Of a stretch of 64,000 nucleotides of DNA, positions 57,022-64,000 are shown piece by piece. The translations under genes and the position numbers were made by a program. The notes beneath the pieces were generated by a model. It was not told where the DNA came from and did no database searches. It saw only the letters and a list, made by a program, of their open reading frames with translations. Numbering within the stretch: the stretch's first letter is position 1; every line of letters begins with the position of its first letter. The DNA is from Streptomyces sp. NBC_01317 (lineage in GTDB: Bacteria > Actinomycetota > Actinomycetes > Streptomycetales > Streptomycetaceae), in assembly GCF_035961655.1 (NCBI RefSeq), contig NZ_CP108393.1, positions 186,001 through 250,000 on the forward strand, written 5' to 3'.

Positions 57022-57471
57022 TCAGACGTCCGTGCCGCCCGTCCCGGTGCCCTGGTGGAAGTACAGGCGCCAGCCGTCGGAGGTCAGGCGCCAGATCGAG
57101 CTGCGGCGAACCCGGCGGCCCGCGTGGGCCGAGACGTACGTCAGATGGACGAGCCCCGGAGCGAGCAGCCGCCCCGCCAGAGCGGTGACGCCGACCGGCG
57201 CCCCCTCCGTCACGGAACCGTCGCCGGTGACCCCCAGGACCGACGTGGCGTCCCAGCGGGCCCCCGACGCCCCGAACTCCACGAACTCCGGGTCGAGGAG
57301 CGCCGAGACGAGCGCCGGCGACGACCGTACCTCCGGGTCGAGGAGCCGCAACTCCCCTTCGATCGCGGCCTCCACGGCGCGCGCCGACTCCGGGCCCCCG
57401 TCGATGCCGCCACCGGTCCCGCCCCTGCCAGCGGTGGTGTCGGTCCGGGCCGGTCCGTCCTCCGTCGTCAT
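57022..57471 (-). CDS. NTF2-like/DUF4440 protein
   Basis: 149 residues. A disordered Thr/Gly-rich N-terminus (about 28 residues) precedes an NTF2-like fold (AVEAAIEGELRLLDPEVRSS; LDPEFVEFGASGARWDATSV; GLVHLTYVSAHAGRRVRRSS; SIWRLTSDGWRLYFHQGTG). This cone-shaped fold can bind small hydrophobic ligands or act as SnoaL-like enzymes; no active-site residues are recognisable. It converges with the LysR gene (60 bp) and is divergent from Pit (136 bp). Confidence 0.8.
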   Translation of the reverse strand: MTTEDGPARTDTTAGRGGTGGGIDGGPESARAVEAAIEGELRLLDPEVRSSPALVSALLDPEFVEFGASGARWDATSVLGVTGDGSVTEGAPVGVTALAGRLLAPGLVHLTYVSAHAGRRVRRSSIWRLTSDGWRLYFHQGTGTGGTDV

Positions 57472-57615
57472 GCCGGAAGCCTACGGACGGCGTCCGCCGC
57501 CCGTGCGGCGATCGGCCCCGGCCCTGCCCGGTCCGCTGACCCTTTGGAAGGAAGCATCCGGTGTCGGTCCGCCGGATCTCCTTCTCACGGGGGCGGCTGC
57601 GCTTGTATGGGGCAA

Positions 57616-58761
57616 ATGGACCACATCACGTTCCTCGTGGCAATAGTGATCGTGACCGCGCTCGCGTTCGACTTCACCAACGGATTTCACGACACCGCGA
57701 ACGCGATGGCCACCTCCATCGCCACCGGAGCCCTGCGTCCCAAGGTCGCGGTCCTCATCAGCGGGGTCCTCAACGTGGTGGGCGCGTTCCTGTCCACGGA
57801 GGTCGCGAAGACGATCTCCGGGGGCATCGTGAACGACAGTCTCGTCACCCCCGGGATGATCTTCGCGGGGCTGATCGGCGCCATCCTGTGGAATCTGTCG
57901 ACCTGGCTGATGGGCCTCCCCTCCAGTTCCTCGCACGCGCTGTTCGGCGGGCTGATCGGCGCCGTGTGGGTCGGGGCGGGCCGGCAGGGCGTGCACTTCG
58001 AGAAGGTGGTCGAGAAGATCCTCCTTCCCGCCGTGGCCTCCCCGCTCATCGCGGGGGCCGCCGCGCTGATGGCCACGTACCTCGCCTACCGCCTCACCCA
58101 CCGGGGGCGGCGGTCCTCGGTGGACCGCGGATTCCGGCTCGGGCAGATCGCCTCCGCGTCCCTCGTCTCGCTGGCGCACGGCACCAACGACGCGCAAAAG
58201 ACCATGGGGATCATCACCCTCACCCTGATCTCGGCGGGCGCGCTCGGGCCCGGTGCCGGGCCGCCCGCGTGGGTGATCGGCTCGGCGGGGCTCTCCATCG
58301 GGCTCGGTACGTATCTGGGCGGCTGGCGGATCATCAGGACGATGGGCAAGGGACTCACGGACATCCGCGCCCCGCAGGGCTTCGCGGCGGAGTCCTCCGC
58401 GACCACCGTCATCCTCACCTCCGCCCATCTCGGCTTCGCCCTGTCCACCACCCAGGTCTGCGCCGGAGGCATCCTCGGCGCGGGACTGGGCCGCAGGCTC
58501 GCCCACGTCCGCTGGGGAACGGCCGGCCGCATGGTCGCCGCCTGGTGCGTGACCCTGCCCGCCGCCGCGGCTGTCGGCGCGCTCGCCGCGAGTGTGGTCG
58601 TGAACGGCGGCACGCTCGGGATCGTGGTCGTCGCCGTCGTCGCCGCGGCTCTCGCCGCGTTCATCTTCATCATGTCCCGGCGCACCCGCGTCACCTCCCG
58701 CAATGTCAACGACGACCACGCGGTGGCCGTCCGCCCGGGGCCCGCCAAGGCGAATGTCTGA
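57616..58761 (+). CDS. pit: Pit-family low-affinity inorganic phosphate transporter
   Basis: 381 residues with ten or so membrane helices and the internal repeat of the PiT family: AFDFTNGFHDTANAMATSI near the start and VSLAHGTNDAQKTMGIITL in the second half. It imports phosphate with divalent metals. The second ATG (57616, MDHITF) is preferred over 57607. It precedes a small partner gene by 44 bp, as in other Streptomyces. Confidence 0.9.
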   Translation: MDHITFLVAIVIVTALAFDFTNGFHDTANAMATSIATGALRPKVAVLISGVLNVVGAFLSTEVAKTISGGIVNDSLVTPGMIFAGLIGAILWNLSTWLMGLPSSSSHALFGGLIGAVWVGAGRQGVHFEKVVEKILLPAVASPLIAGAAALMATYLAYRLTHRGRRSSVDRGFRLGQIASASLVSLAHGTNDAQKTMGIITLTLISAGALGPGAGPPAWVIGSAGLSIGLGTYLGGWRIIRTMGKGLTDIRAPQGFAAESSATTVILTSAHLGFALSTTQVCAGGILGAGLGRRLAHVRWGTAGRMVAAWCVTLPAAAAVGALAASVVVNGGTLGIVVVAVVAAALAAFIFIMSRRTRVTSRNVNDDHAVAVRPGPAKANV

Positions 58762-58805
58762 CGGGCCGTGACCGACACGGCCCGGGAAACGGGGAGGAGG
58801 AGCCG

Positions 58806-59126
58806 ATGGATCTGAACTGGAGCTCGCTGGGCGAGGTCGCCGTGGTCAGCATCGGCGCCACCGTCGGCCTTGTGATCGTCTTCTCGCTGGGGGTACGGGC
58901 GCTGGCCGCGACCGGGGGAGACGGCGAGAGGGATGACGGGAAGAGCGGTGACGGGGAGCCGGGCGGCGCGAAGCCTCCGGGCGGCGGGAGCACCGCGTAC
59001 GGGGGCCGCCGCGCCGGGGCGAGCCGGCCGGGAGCGCCGGCGGTGGCCGTCGCCGGGCTGTGCTTCCTCGCCTGCGCCGCGGCCGTGCTCTACGGGCTGT
59101 ATCTGATCGTCCCGCAGTTCCACTGA
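58806..59126 (+). CDS. Small two-helix membrane protein, Pit partner
   Basis: 106 residues: an N-terminal helix (GEVAVVSIGATVGLVIVFSL), a Gly/Asp-rich cytoplasmic linker, and a C-terminal helix (VAGLCFLACAAAVLYGLYLI). GGAGGAGGAG lies before ATG 58806. It follows Pit in the same order as SCO1845-type loci. It is probably an accessory or regulatory subunit, an inference from position only. Confidence 0.7.
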   Translation: MDLNWSSLGEVAVVSIGATVGLVIVFSLGVRALAATGGDGERDDGKSGDGEPGGAKPPGGGSTAYGGRRAGASRPGAPAVAVAGLCFLACAAAVLYGLYLIVPQFH

Positions 59127-59166
59127 GCCCAGGAGCCCGGGGGGGGCCGCGCGAGCGACCCGCCCC

Positions 59167-60714
59167 CTACCCCATCTCCGCGCAGATCCGCAGCCCTTCC
59201 GGTGACGCGCACGGCAGGTGCCCGTGCGTACGGACCACGTCCTGGCCGCTGCCCCTCATCAGGTAGTTGAGGAAACTGGAGACGAGCGAGTCGGCCGGCG
59301 GATCGCCGTACGTGTACGCGTACTCGATCTCGCGGTACGGGTACGCGCTGTCCGCGATCGCGTCCACGGACGCGGTCCGCCCGTCGAGCGCCAGCGGGTG
59401 GAGCCCGTCGGGGGTGGATCCGGAGCGCAGGTCCGTGTACCCGATCGCGCCCGGTGTGTCGGCGACGGTGGCCAGGACCCGGTCCGTGCTGCCGAGTTCG
59501 CAGCGGAAGACCTTGGCCGTGGTGTCGTCCTTGTGACGGCAGTCGGTGGAGGAGTACGCCTGCTCGAACGCGTGGAGCACCCGGCGCTGGAAGATGTCCC
59601 GGGTGCCGGACTCCGAGTTGCGGCTCACCAGGACGATCGGCAGGTCGGGGCCGCGTACCCGGCCGGGGCCGCGCAGCTGGTTCCAGTTCGACACGTCCCC
59701 GCGGTAGAGACGGCGTACGTCCGTGGTCGAGAGGCTCTTCAGCGGCACGCTGTCGTTCACGACGAGGGTGAAGACGGAGACCGCGACCCGGTTCTCGCGC
59801 AGCCGGCCGAAGCCGGCCGTCTTGGGACCGTCGGACAGGGCGATCAGGGCGGGCGAACCGCCCTTCGCCGCGGCGCCGCGCTCGTCCAGCTCCCTGACCC
59901 CGTCGCGGCTGCTGCGGGCGTCGACCGTGATGGTGGAGCCCGCGCAGTCCTGTTCGTACTTCGCCGCCAGTTCCTCGGCGACCGGCGCGAAGGCGGTGGA
60001 TCCGGTGATGGTCAGGCTGCCCCGCGCGCAGCCCATCGGGGGCGGCGCGTCGTCCCGTACGACGATGATCGACGCGAGGATGACCACGCAGACGGTCAGC
60101 AACATCGTGATCATGCTGGACGCCCTGCTGAACAGCGGCGGGGTGTCGTCCGGCGTGGTGCTGCGGTTCAGGGACACGTCCCCGTCCCTGAGCCCGCCCG
60201 CGACCCGGATCGGATCGCCGACCGCGCCGCCGGTGAGCAGGACGAGGAGTTTGAAGTGCCGGCCCCGGTTGAGCGGGACACGCGGGAGGTAGACGGTGTC
60301 CTCGGCGTGGCGCAGACCGGCGGCCGGGGTGAAGTGGTCCAGCAGATGCTCGTCGCCCGGCGGGGTGGTGACCGCGAGACCGTGGATCGTACGGGAGGTG
60401 AACACCGCGGTCAGACCGTGGAGTTCGCGCCCCGTGTAGTCGCCGTCGCCGATGCTCTGCGAGCCGTCGTTCTCTATGCGCAGCAGGACCAGCGTGGCGT
60501 CGGAGAGGTGCGGGTTGTCCTGGAAGAAGCCGAGGCGTACGCCGGCCCGGCCGCTGCGTTCCGCGCTGCCGACCGGCGTGTCCAGCTGGATCCGGTAACC
60601 GATGCGCCGGTGGGCGGGCACGCGGCGCTCGAACCAGAGCACGCCCAGTGAGGCGAGAATGCCGAGCAGCGCCGTGCCCAGCGCGACGACGTTTTCCGTA
60701 CTGAACCACTCCAC
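59167..60714 (-). CDS. Membrane-anchored PstS-like substrate-binding protein
   Basis: 515 residues. It has an N-terminal membrane helix (VVALGTALLGILASLGVLWF), a beta-rich intracellular domain (residues 45-200), a second membrane helix (ITMLLTVCVVILASIIVVRD) near residue 213, then an extracellular type-II periplasmic-binding domain of PstS kind (LTITGSTAFAPVAEELAAKY; NSESGTRDIFQRRVL; ATVADTPGAIGYTDL). GTG 60714 is preferred over an upstream TTG at 60846 because a G-rich site precedes it. It has no pst partner genes here, so it may sense or relay phosphate across the membrane. Confidence 0.75.
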   Translation of the reverse strand: MEWFSTENVVALGTALLGILASLGVLWFERRVPAHRRIGYRIQLDTPVGSAERSGRAGVRLGFFQDNPHLSDATLVLLRIENDGSQSIGDGDYTGRELHGLTAVFTSRTIHGLAVTTPPGDEHLLDHFTPAAGLRHAEDTVYLPRVPLNRGRHFKLLVLLTGGAVGDPIRVAGGLRDGDVSLNRSTTPDDTPPLFSRASSMITMLLTVCVVILASIIVVRDDAPPPMGCARGSLTITGSTAFAPVAEELAAKYEQDCAGSTITVDARSSRDGVRELDERGAAAKGGSPALIALSDGPKTAGFGRLRENRVAVSVFTLVVNDSVPLKSLSTTDVRRLYRGDVSNWNQLRGPGRVRGPDLPIVLVSRNSESGTRDIFQRRVLHAFEQAYSSTDCRHKDDTTAKVFRCELGSTDRVLATVADTPGAIGYTDLRSGSTPDGLHPLALDGRTASVDAIADSAYPYREIEYAYTYGDPPADSLVSSFLNYLMRGSGQDVVRTHGHLPCASPEGLRICAEMG

Positions 60715-60883
60715 GGTCGCCAGGCCCCCCTGAACGCGCGGCCCGAACACCCCGCCGGTCCGGATCGTCCGGTCACCGTACGGGCGCCGAGGGCGGCGGA
60801 CGGCCGGTTTCACCGGCGCGTGCGCTGCTGTTTGTCCACGGTTCAACAGCCCGGACCGGGCGGGGGCGTGACGCCCGGGAAGG

Positions 60884-61717
60884 TCAGAATTCCTCGTGGT
60901 GGTCGGGGTCGCCGCCGAGCCTGCGGTGGGGGCGTGACTCGATCCGGGTGATCTCGTCCCCGGTCAGCTCGAAGCCGGAGAGGTCGAGGTTCTGCCGCTG
61001 CCGCTCCGGACTGCCCGACTTGGGGATCGGTACGGCGCCCACCTGGGTGTGCCAGCGGAGCACGACCTGTCCCGGGGTGACCTCGTGCGCCTCGGCGATG
61101 GCCCCGATCTCCGGGTCCTTCAGCAGGTCGGTGCCGCGGCCGAGGGGGCTCCAGCTCTCCGTGCGGATCCCCTTGGCCCGGTGCACGGCGCGCAACTCCT
61201 CCTGAGGGAAGAGGGGATGCATCTCGATCTGGTTGACCGAGGGCAGCACGCCCGTCTCCGCCTCCAGGCGGTCGAGATGGGCGGCGGTGAAGTTGGAGAC
61301 GCCGATGGAGGCGACCAGGCCGTCCTCGCGGAGTTTGACCATCGCCTTCCAGGATTCGACGTACTTGCCGACGCGCGGCAGCGGCCAGTGGATGAGGTAG
61401 AGGCCGACGCGGTCCAGGCCCAGGGCGCGGCGCGACTCCTCGAACGAGCGGAGGGTCTCCTCGAAACCGTGGTCGCGGCCCGGGAGTTTGGTCGTGACGA
61501 CGATGTCCTCGATCGGCACGCCCGCCCGCGCGAGGCCCCGGCCGACACTGGCCTCGTTGCGGTAGTTGACGGCCGTGTCGATCAGCCGGTAGCCGAGCTC
61601 CAGGGCTCCGGCGACCGCCTTCTCCGCCTCGTCGTCCTTGAGCGGATAGGTGCCCAGGCCGACGGCGGGGAGCGTCGTACCGTCGTTGAGGGGGTGGGCC
61701 GGGGCTGTCCGGGTCAC
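60884..61717 (-). CDS. Aldo/keto reductase
   Basis: 277 residues, AKR fold. The catalytic tetrad is visible: Asp and Tyr in LIDTAVNYRNE, Lys in VVTTKLPG, His in YLIHWPL. NADPH contacts are at IGVSNF, WSPLGRG and VPIPKSGSPER. GTG 61717 overlaps the stop of the FAD oxidoreductase by 4 nt, so they form a two-gene operon. It reduces an aldehyde or ketone, perhaps the product of its neighbour. Confidence 0.92.
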   Translation of the reverse strand: MTRTAPAHPLNDGTTLPAVGLGTYPLKDDEAEKAVAGALELGYRLIDTAVNYRNEASVGRGLARAGVPIEDIVVTTKLPGRDHGFEETLRSFEESRRALGLDRVGLYLIHWPLPRVGKYVESWKAMVKLREDGLVASIGVSNFTAAHLDRLEAETGVLPSVNQIEMHPLFPQEELRAVHRAKGIRTESWSPLGRGTDLLKDPEIGAIAEAHEVTPGQVVLRWHTQVGAVPIPKSGSPERQRQNLDLSGFELTGDEITRIESRPHRRLGGDPDHHEEF

Positions 61718-62997
61718 TGGCTTCCCTTTCGTCGTGTCGCTCGTGGATGGTCCCGGGCGCTGTCCGCCGCCAGTACGTCACGGGCCGCGCGGGTCCCCGA
61801 GGCCAGGGCTCCCTGCACGGAGCCGGTCGCCCGGTGGTCGCCGCACACGTACCGCCCCGGGCCGGTCCGGGCCGGCCGGGACAGCGGCCAGGGCGGGGGC
61901 ATGGCGGGTAGGGCGTCCTCGATCGTATACGTGGCGAGCGGCTCCCAGTCGCCGGTGCTCTCGCCGTAGGCGTCGGCCAGGTCGGCGCGCAGGGTGGCCT
62001 CCCGGCCCGGGAGTTCCGGCCCGAGGACGGACGTGGAGACCAGGGACCGGCCGGCGGGCGCGTAGCCGGGCACGACCTCGCTGATCACGCAGGTGTTGAG
62101 GAAGCGGCGTCGGGTGTCGACCAGGAGGGTCGGTTCGCGCAGCGGCGGGGCGAGGGCCGCGTGGTAGTACGTCGTGACCGTGCGGGTGGCGGGCACGTCG
62201 AGGCCCGGCAGGAGCCGCGCCGCCGCGCGGGGTCCCGTCGCCACCACGACGGTGTCCGCCGGCCACTCCGTACCGTCCTCGCCACGGACGCCGTCGTCGG
62301 TCAGCTCCGCGACCGGCGTCTCCAGGCGGACGGTGTCCGGCGGCAGGCCGTCCGCCAGTTGGGCGGGTACGGCCCCGATGCCCGCGCTGGGCAGGCAGAG
62401 CGTGCCGCGCAGCATGCTGCGCCAGACGAGGTGGAAGAAGCGCGAGGAGGTCTCCAGCTCGTCCTCCAGGAAGACCCCGGAGAGGAAGGGCCGGAAGAAC
62501 CGTTCGACGAGGGCGGGCGAGATGCCCGCGTCGGCGAGGGCGGTGAGGGTCGTACGGTCCGGCTGCCGCTTCAGTCCGGCGACGGGGCCGAGCATGTCAC
62601 GGGCCGTCAGGAGGCCCAACGCCAGGAGATCGCGACCGGGGGCGAGCCGTCCCGGCAGCAGATCGGCGGCGGCGCCCGGCTGTCTGCTGGGGTCGGTGAA
62701 CCGCAGGGTGGTGGTGTCGGTTCGTACGAGCGCGCCGGGGGTGAACGGCCGCAGGCGCAGCCCTCGCAGGTCGATCCGGCGTTTCACCTGGGGGTACGCG
62801 GTGTTGAAGACCTGGAACCCGCGGTCGAGGAGGAAGCCTTCGTGCCGGTCGGTGCGCATCCGGCCGCCCACCGCGTCGGCGGCCTCCAGGACGCGCACCG
62901 ACCGTCCCGCCCTGATCAGGTCGGCGGCGCAGGCCAGGCCCGCCATCCCCGCTCCGATCACGACCACGTCCGTCCGGCGCCGCTGGTTGTCCGGCAC
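61714..62997 (-). CDS. FAD-dependent amine-oxidase/phytoene-desaturase-like oxidoreductase
   Basis: 427 residues. Rossmann FAD site at the start (VVVIGAGMAGLACAADLIRA; EAADAVGGRMRTD), a central amine-oxidase-like region and the C-terminal FAD-contacting motif YVCGDHRATGSVQGALASG. GTG 62997 has GAAGGG upstream. Members act on amines or carotenoid-like lipids; the substrate here is unknown. It pairs with the aldo/keto reductase in one operon. Confidence 0.85.
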   Translation of the reverse strand: MPDNQRRRTDVVVIGAGMAGLACAADLIRAGRSVRVLEAADAVGGRMRTDRHEGFLLDRGFQVFNTAYPQVKRRIDLRGLRLRPFTPGALVRTDTTTLRFTDPSRQPGAAADLLPGRLAPGRDLLALGLLTARDMLGPVAGLKRQPDRTTLTALADAGISPALVERFFRPFLSGVFLEDELETSSRFFHLVWRSMLRGTLCLPSAGIGAVPAQLADGLPPDTVRLETPVAELTDDGVRGEDGTEWPADTVVVATGPRAAARLLPGLDVPATRTVTTYYHAALAPPLREPTLLVDTRRRFLNTCVISEVVPGYAPAGRSLVSTSVLGPELPGREATLRADLADAYGESTGDWEPLATYTIEDALPAMPPPWPLSRPARTGPGRYVCGDHRATGSVQGALASGTRAARDVLAADSARDHPRATRRKGSQ

Positions 62998-63159
62998 GCG
63001 TGTCCCGCCCTTCGCTCCGTGCTTCCCGCCCAGGGGGCTTCCGCTCCCGCCCGGCGCCGTCCTTCCGATGGTGTCAGGCGGGGGCGGGAGCGGCGCGGCG
63101 CCGCGAAGGGCCGGACGGGTGGCGGTCGGTGAGGGAGGCGTTTCCCGGTGGCGAGGTCG

Positions 63160-63861
63160 TCAGATCCAGGGGCCGGTGCGCAGGGTGGCGTACCAGCGGT
63201 CGGCCATCTTGGCGTAGCCACCCGCGTTGGGGTGGATGCCGTCGGCGAGGTCGCCGGTGTTGAGGGCGCTGTGCATGTCGACGAAGTGGACCTTGCGGCC
63301 CTTCTTCGCCCACTGGTCCACGATGCCGGGCACGGCCGCGTTGAACGGCCTCGCCCTGGCCTCGAAGGTGGCGTCGGAGAACGGGATGATGTTCGTGACG
63401 AAGACGTCGGCGCCGGGCGCGGCCGCGGTGATGTGGTCGATCAGCGCGGACAGCCGGGAGGGCGCTCCCGGTATGTCACGGTTCTGGGTGATGTCGTTGG
63501 TGCCGATGTGGAGCAGGACGGTCCTGGGATTGGTGGCCCTGACCCACTGGGTGGCCTGGGCGTCGATCTGGTCGATGCGCCAGCCGGAGTGGCCCTCGTG
63601 GTCGTGGTCGCCGAGCTGGGCGGGGCCGTTGAACTGCGAGCCCACGAAGTCGGTGCGCCGCCGGTCCGCCGCGGCGCGTTCCCACAGGCGGGTGCGGTAG
63701 CCGCCGGGGACGTTGAATCCGTCGGTGATCGAGTCGCCGAGCGGCATCACGCGCACGCCGCCGTTGGACTCGGCGAGCGCGGGTGAGGTGGGCACCAGGA
63801 CCACGGCGAAGGCCGCGGCCGCCGTGGCACAGGCGAGAGCGGCGCGGTGGGTCAAGCGCAT
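63160..63861 (-). CDS. Secreted SGNH/GDSL hydrolase
   Basis: 233 residues with a signal peptide (ACATAAAAFAVVLVPTSPAL, then AES). Catalytic blocks: GDSITDGF (Ser), HIGTNDITQ (Asn), and DGIHPNAGGY (Asp-His). The Gly block is weak. It is a secreted esterase/lipase of unknown acyl substrate. ATG 63861 is preceded by a purine-rich stretch (CCTGAGGAGTCCGG on the minus strand). It is the last gene in the window. Confidence 0.9.
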   Translation of the reverse strand: MRLTHRAALACATAAAAFAVVLVPTSPALAESNGGVRVMPLGDSITDGFNVPGGYRTRLWERAAADRRRTDFVGSQFNGPAQLGDHDHEGHSGWRIDQIDAQATQWVRATNPRTVLLHIGTNDITQNRDIPGAPSRLSALIDHITAAAPGADVFVTNIIPFSDATFEARARPFNAAVPGIVDQWAKKGRKVHFVDMHSALNTGDLADGIHPNAGGYAKMADRWYATLRTGPWI

Positions 63862-64000
63862 CCGGACTCCTCAGGAGGGTGGGGGGAGCTGGGGGGATGG
63901 GACACCTGTGCGACACGGGGAATTGACCGCACGGAAAACAAATTGGCATGAGCAGAACAGCACAGGGCGATCGGGCTGTCCAGATCCGCGGCACAAACCG
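63862..64000. other. Upstream region of the terminal SGNH gene
   Basis: This 139-bp stretch to the window end carries the promoter region of the SGNH gene on the minus strand. It is mildly AT-rich. I see no convincing promoter or gene. Confidence 0.3.

Noticed and set aside
1..64000. CRISPR arrays, tRNA or rRNA genes, insertion sequences, prophage genes
   Set aside because: I saw no spaced repeats, no tRNA cloverleaf with CCA-type ends, no transposase, integrase or phage structural genes.

Overview
The window is high-GC (about 70 percent) chromosomal DNA from an actinomycete, almost certainly a Streptomyces. The evidence is the strong G/C third-position bias, frequent GTG starts, many 4-nt ATGA/GTGA gene overlaps, ROK, LysR, ArsR, MerR and ECF regulators, a PP2C/SpoIIE-type phosphatase, and a Streptomyces-like cold-shock neighbourhood (SCO5918-like gene, DEAD-box helicase, cold-shock protein). 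I found no rRNA, tRNA, CRISPR array, insertion sequence or prophage. It reads as chromosome-arm accessory and housekeeping DNA with about 60 genes.

Layout. 1-9 kb: end of an unknown gene, a frameshifted DauR/YheO-type regulator behind a threonine-synthase-like enzyme, a haloalkane dehalogenase, a D-cysteine desulfhydrase/ACC deaminase-like enzyme, a divergent PRPP synthetase, a divergent MFS/ArsR pair with a palindromic operator, and a membrane protein with a peptidoglycan-binding domain. 8.9-21.4 kb: a carbohydrate locus. A ROK repressor, binding protein and two permeases (no ATPase gene) are followed by a GH27-CBM alpha-galactosidase, a divergent GH95 enzyme and an SGNH esterase. A GH36 alpha-galactosidase is transcribed divergently. 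21.5-27.6 kb: a molybdopterin oxidoreductase/flavin reductase/zinc-ribbon operon, a Nei-type glycosylase, small hypothetical genes, an XRE regulator, a VOC protein and a 40-residue type-B ribosomal protein L36. 27.6-32.3 kb: DEAD-box helicase and cold-shock gene with structured leaders, a membrane protein, a Lys-rich winged-helix protein and a lamin-tail secreted protein.

32.4-36.8 kb: a compact four-gene operon (methyltransferase, PLP beta-family enzyme, ATP-grasp ligase, MFS exporter) with every junction overlapping by 4 nt. This looks like a minimal amino-acid-derived natural-product pathway and is my best candidate for an undescribed system. 36.8-39.6 kb: an ECF sigma factor, a Met/His-loop membrane protein with a TTA codon and a ferric-reductase-like protein, with a textbook Crp-type palindrome between the last two. 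39.6-46.9 kb: an SDR remnant and AraC regulator, a TerD-CAP-CAP fusion, an SDR, a PP2C phosphatase, and a MerR regulator divergent from a VOC-PhzF fusion across a 19-bp-spacer promoter.

46.9-54.4 kb: two polyprenol-phosphate-mannose-type glycosyltransferases, then a secreted sugar-dehydrogenase/PKD/CBM6 protein and a ThuA/DUF1080/CBM6 protein, preceded by a likely repressor-controlled promoter. 54.9-64 kb: an MDR-type reductase divergent from LysR, an NTF2-like protein, a Pit phosphate transporter with a small partner, a membrane-anchored PstS-like protein, an FAD oxidoreductase/aldo-keto reductase pair and an SGNH hydrolase.

All calls come from reading the sequence and from general knowledge of families. 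No database search was run.
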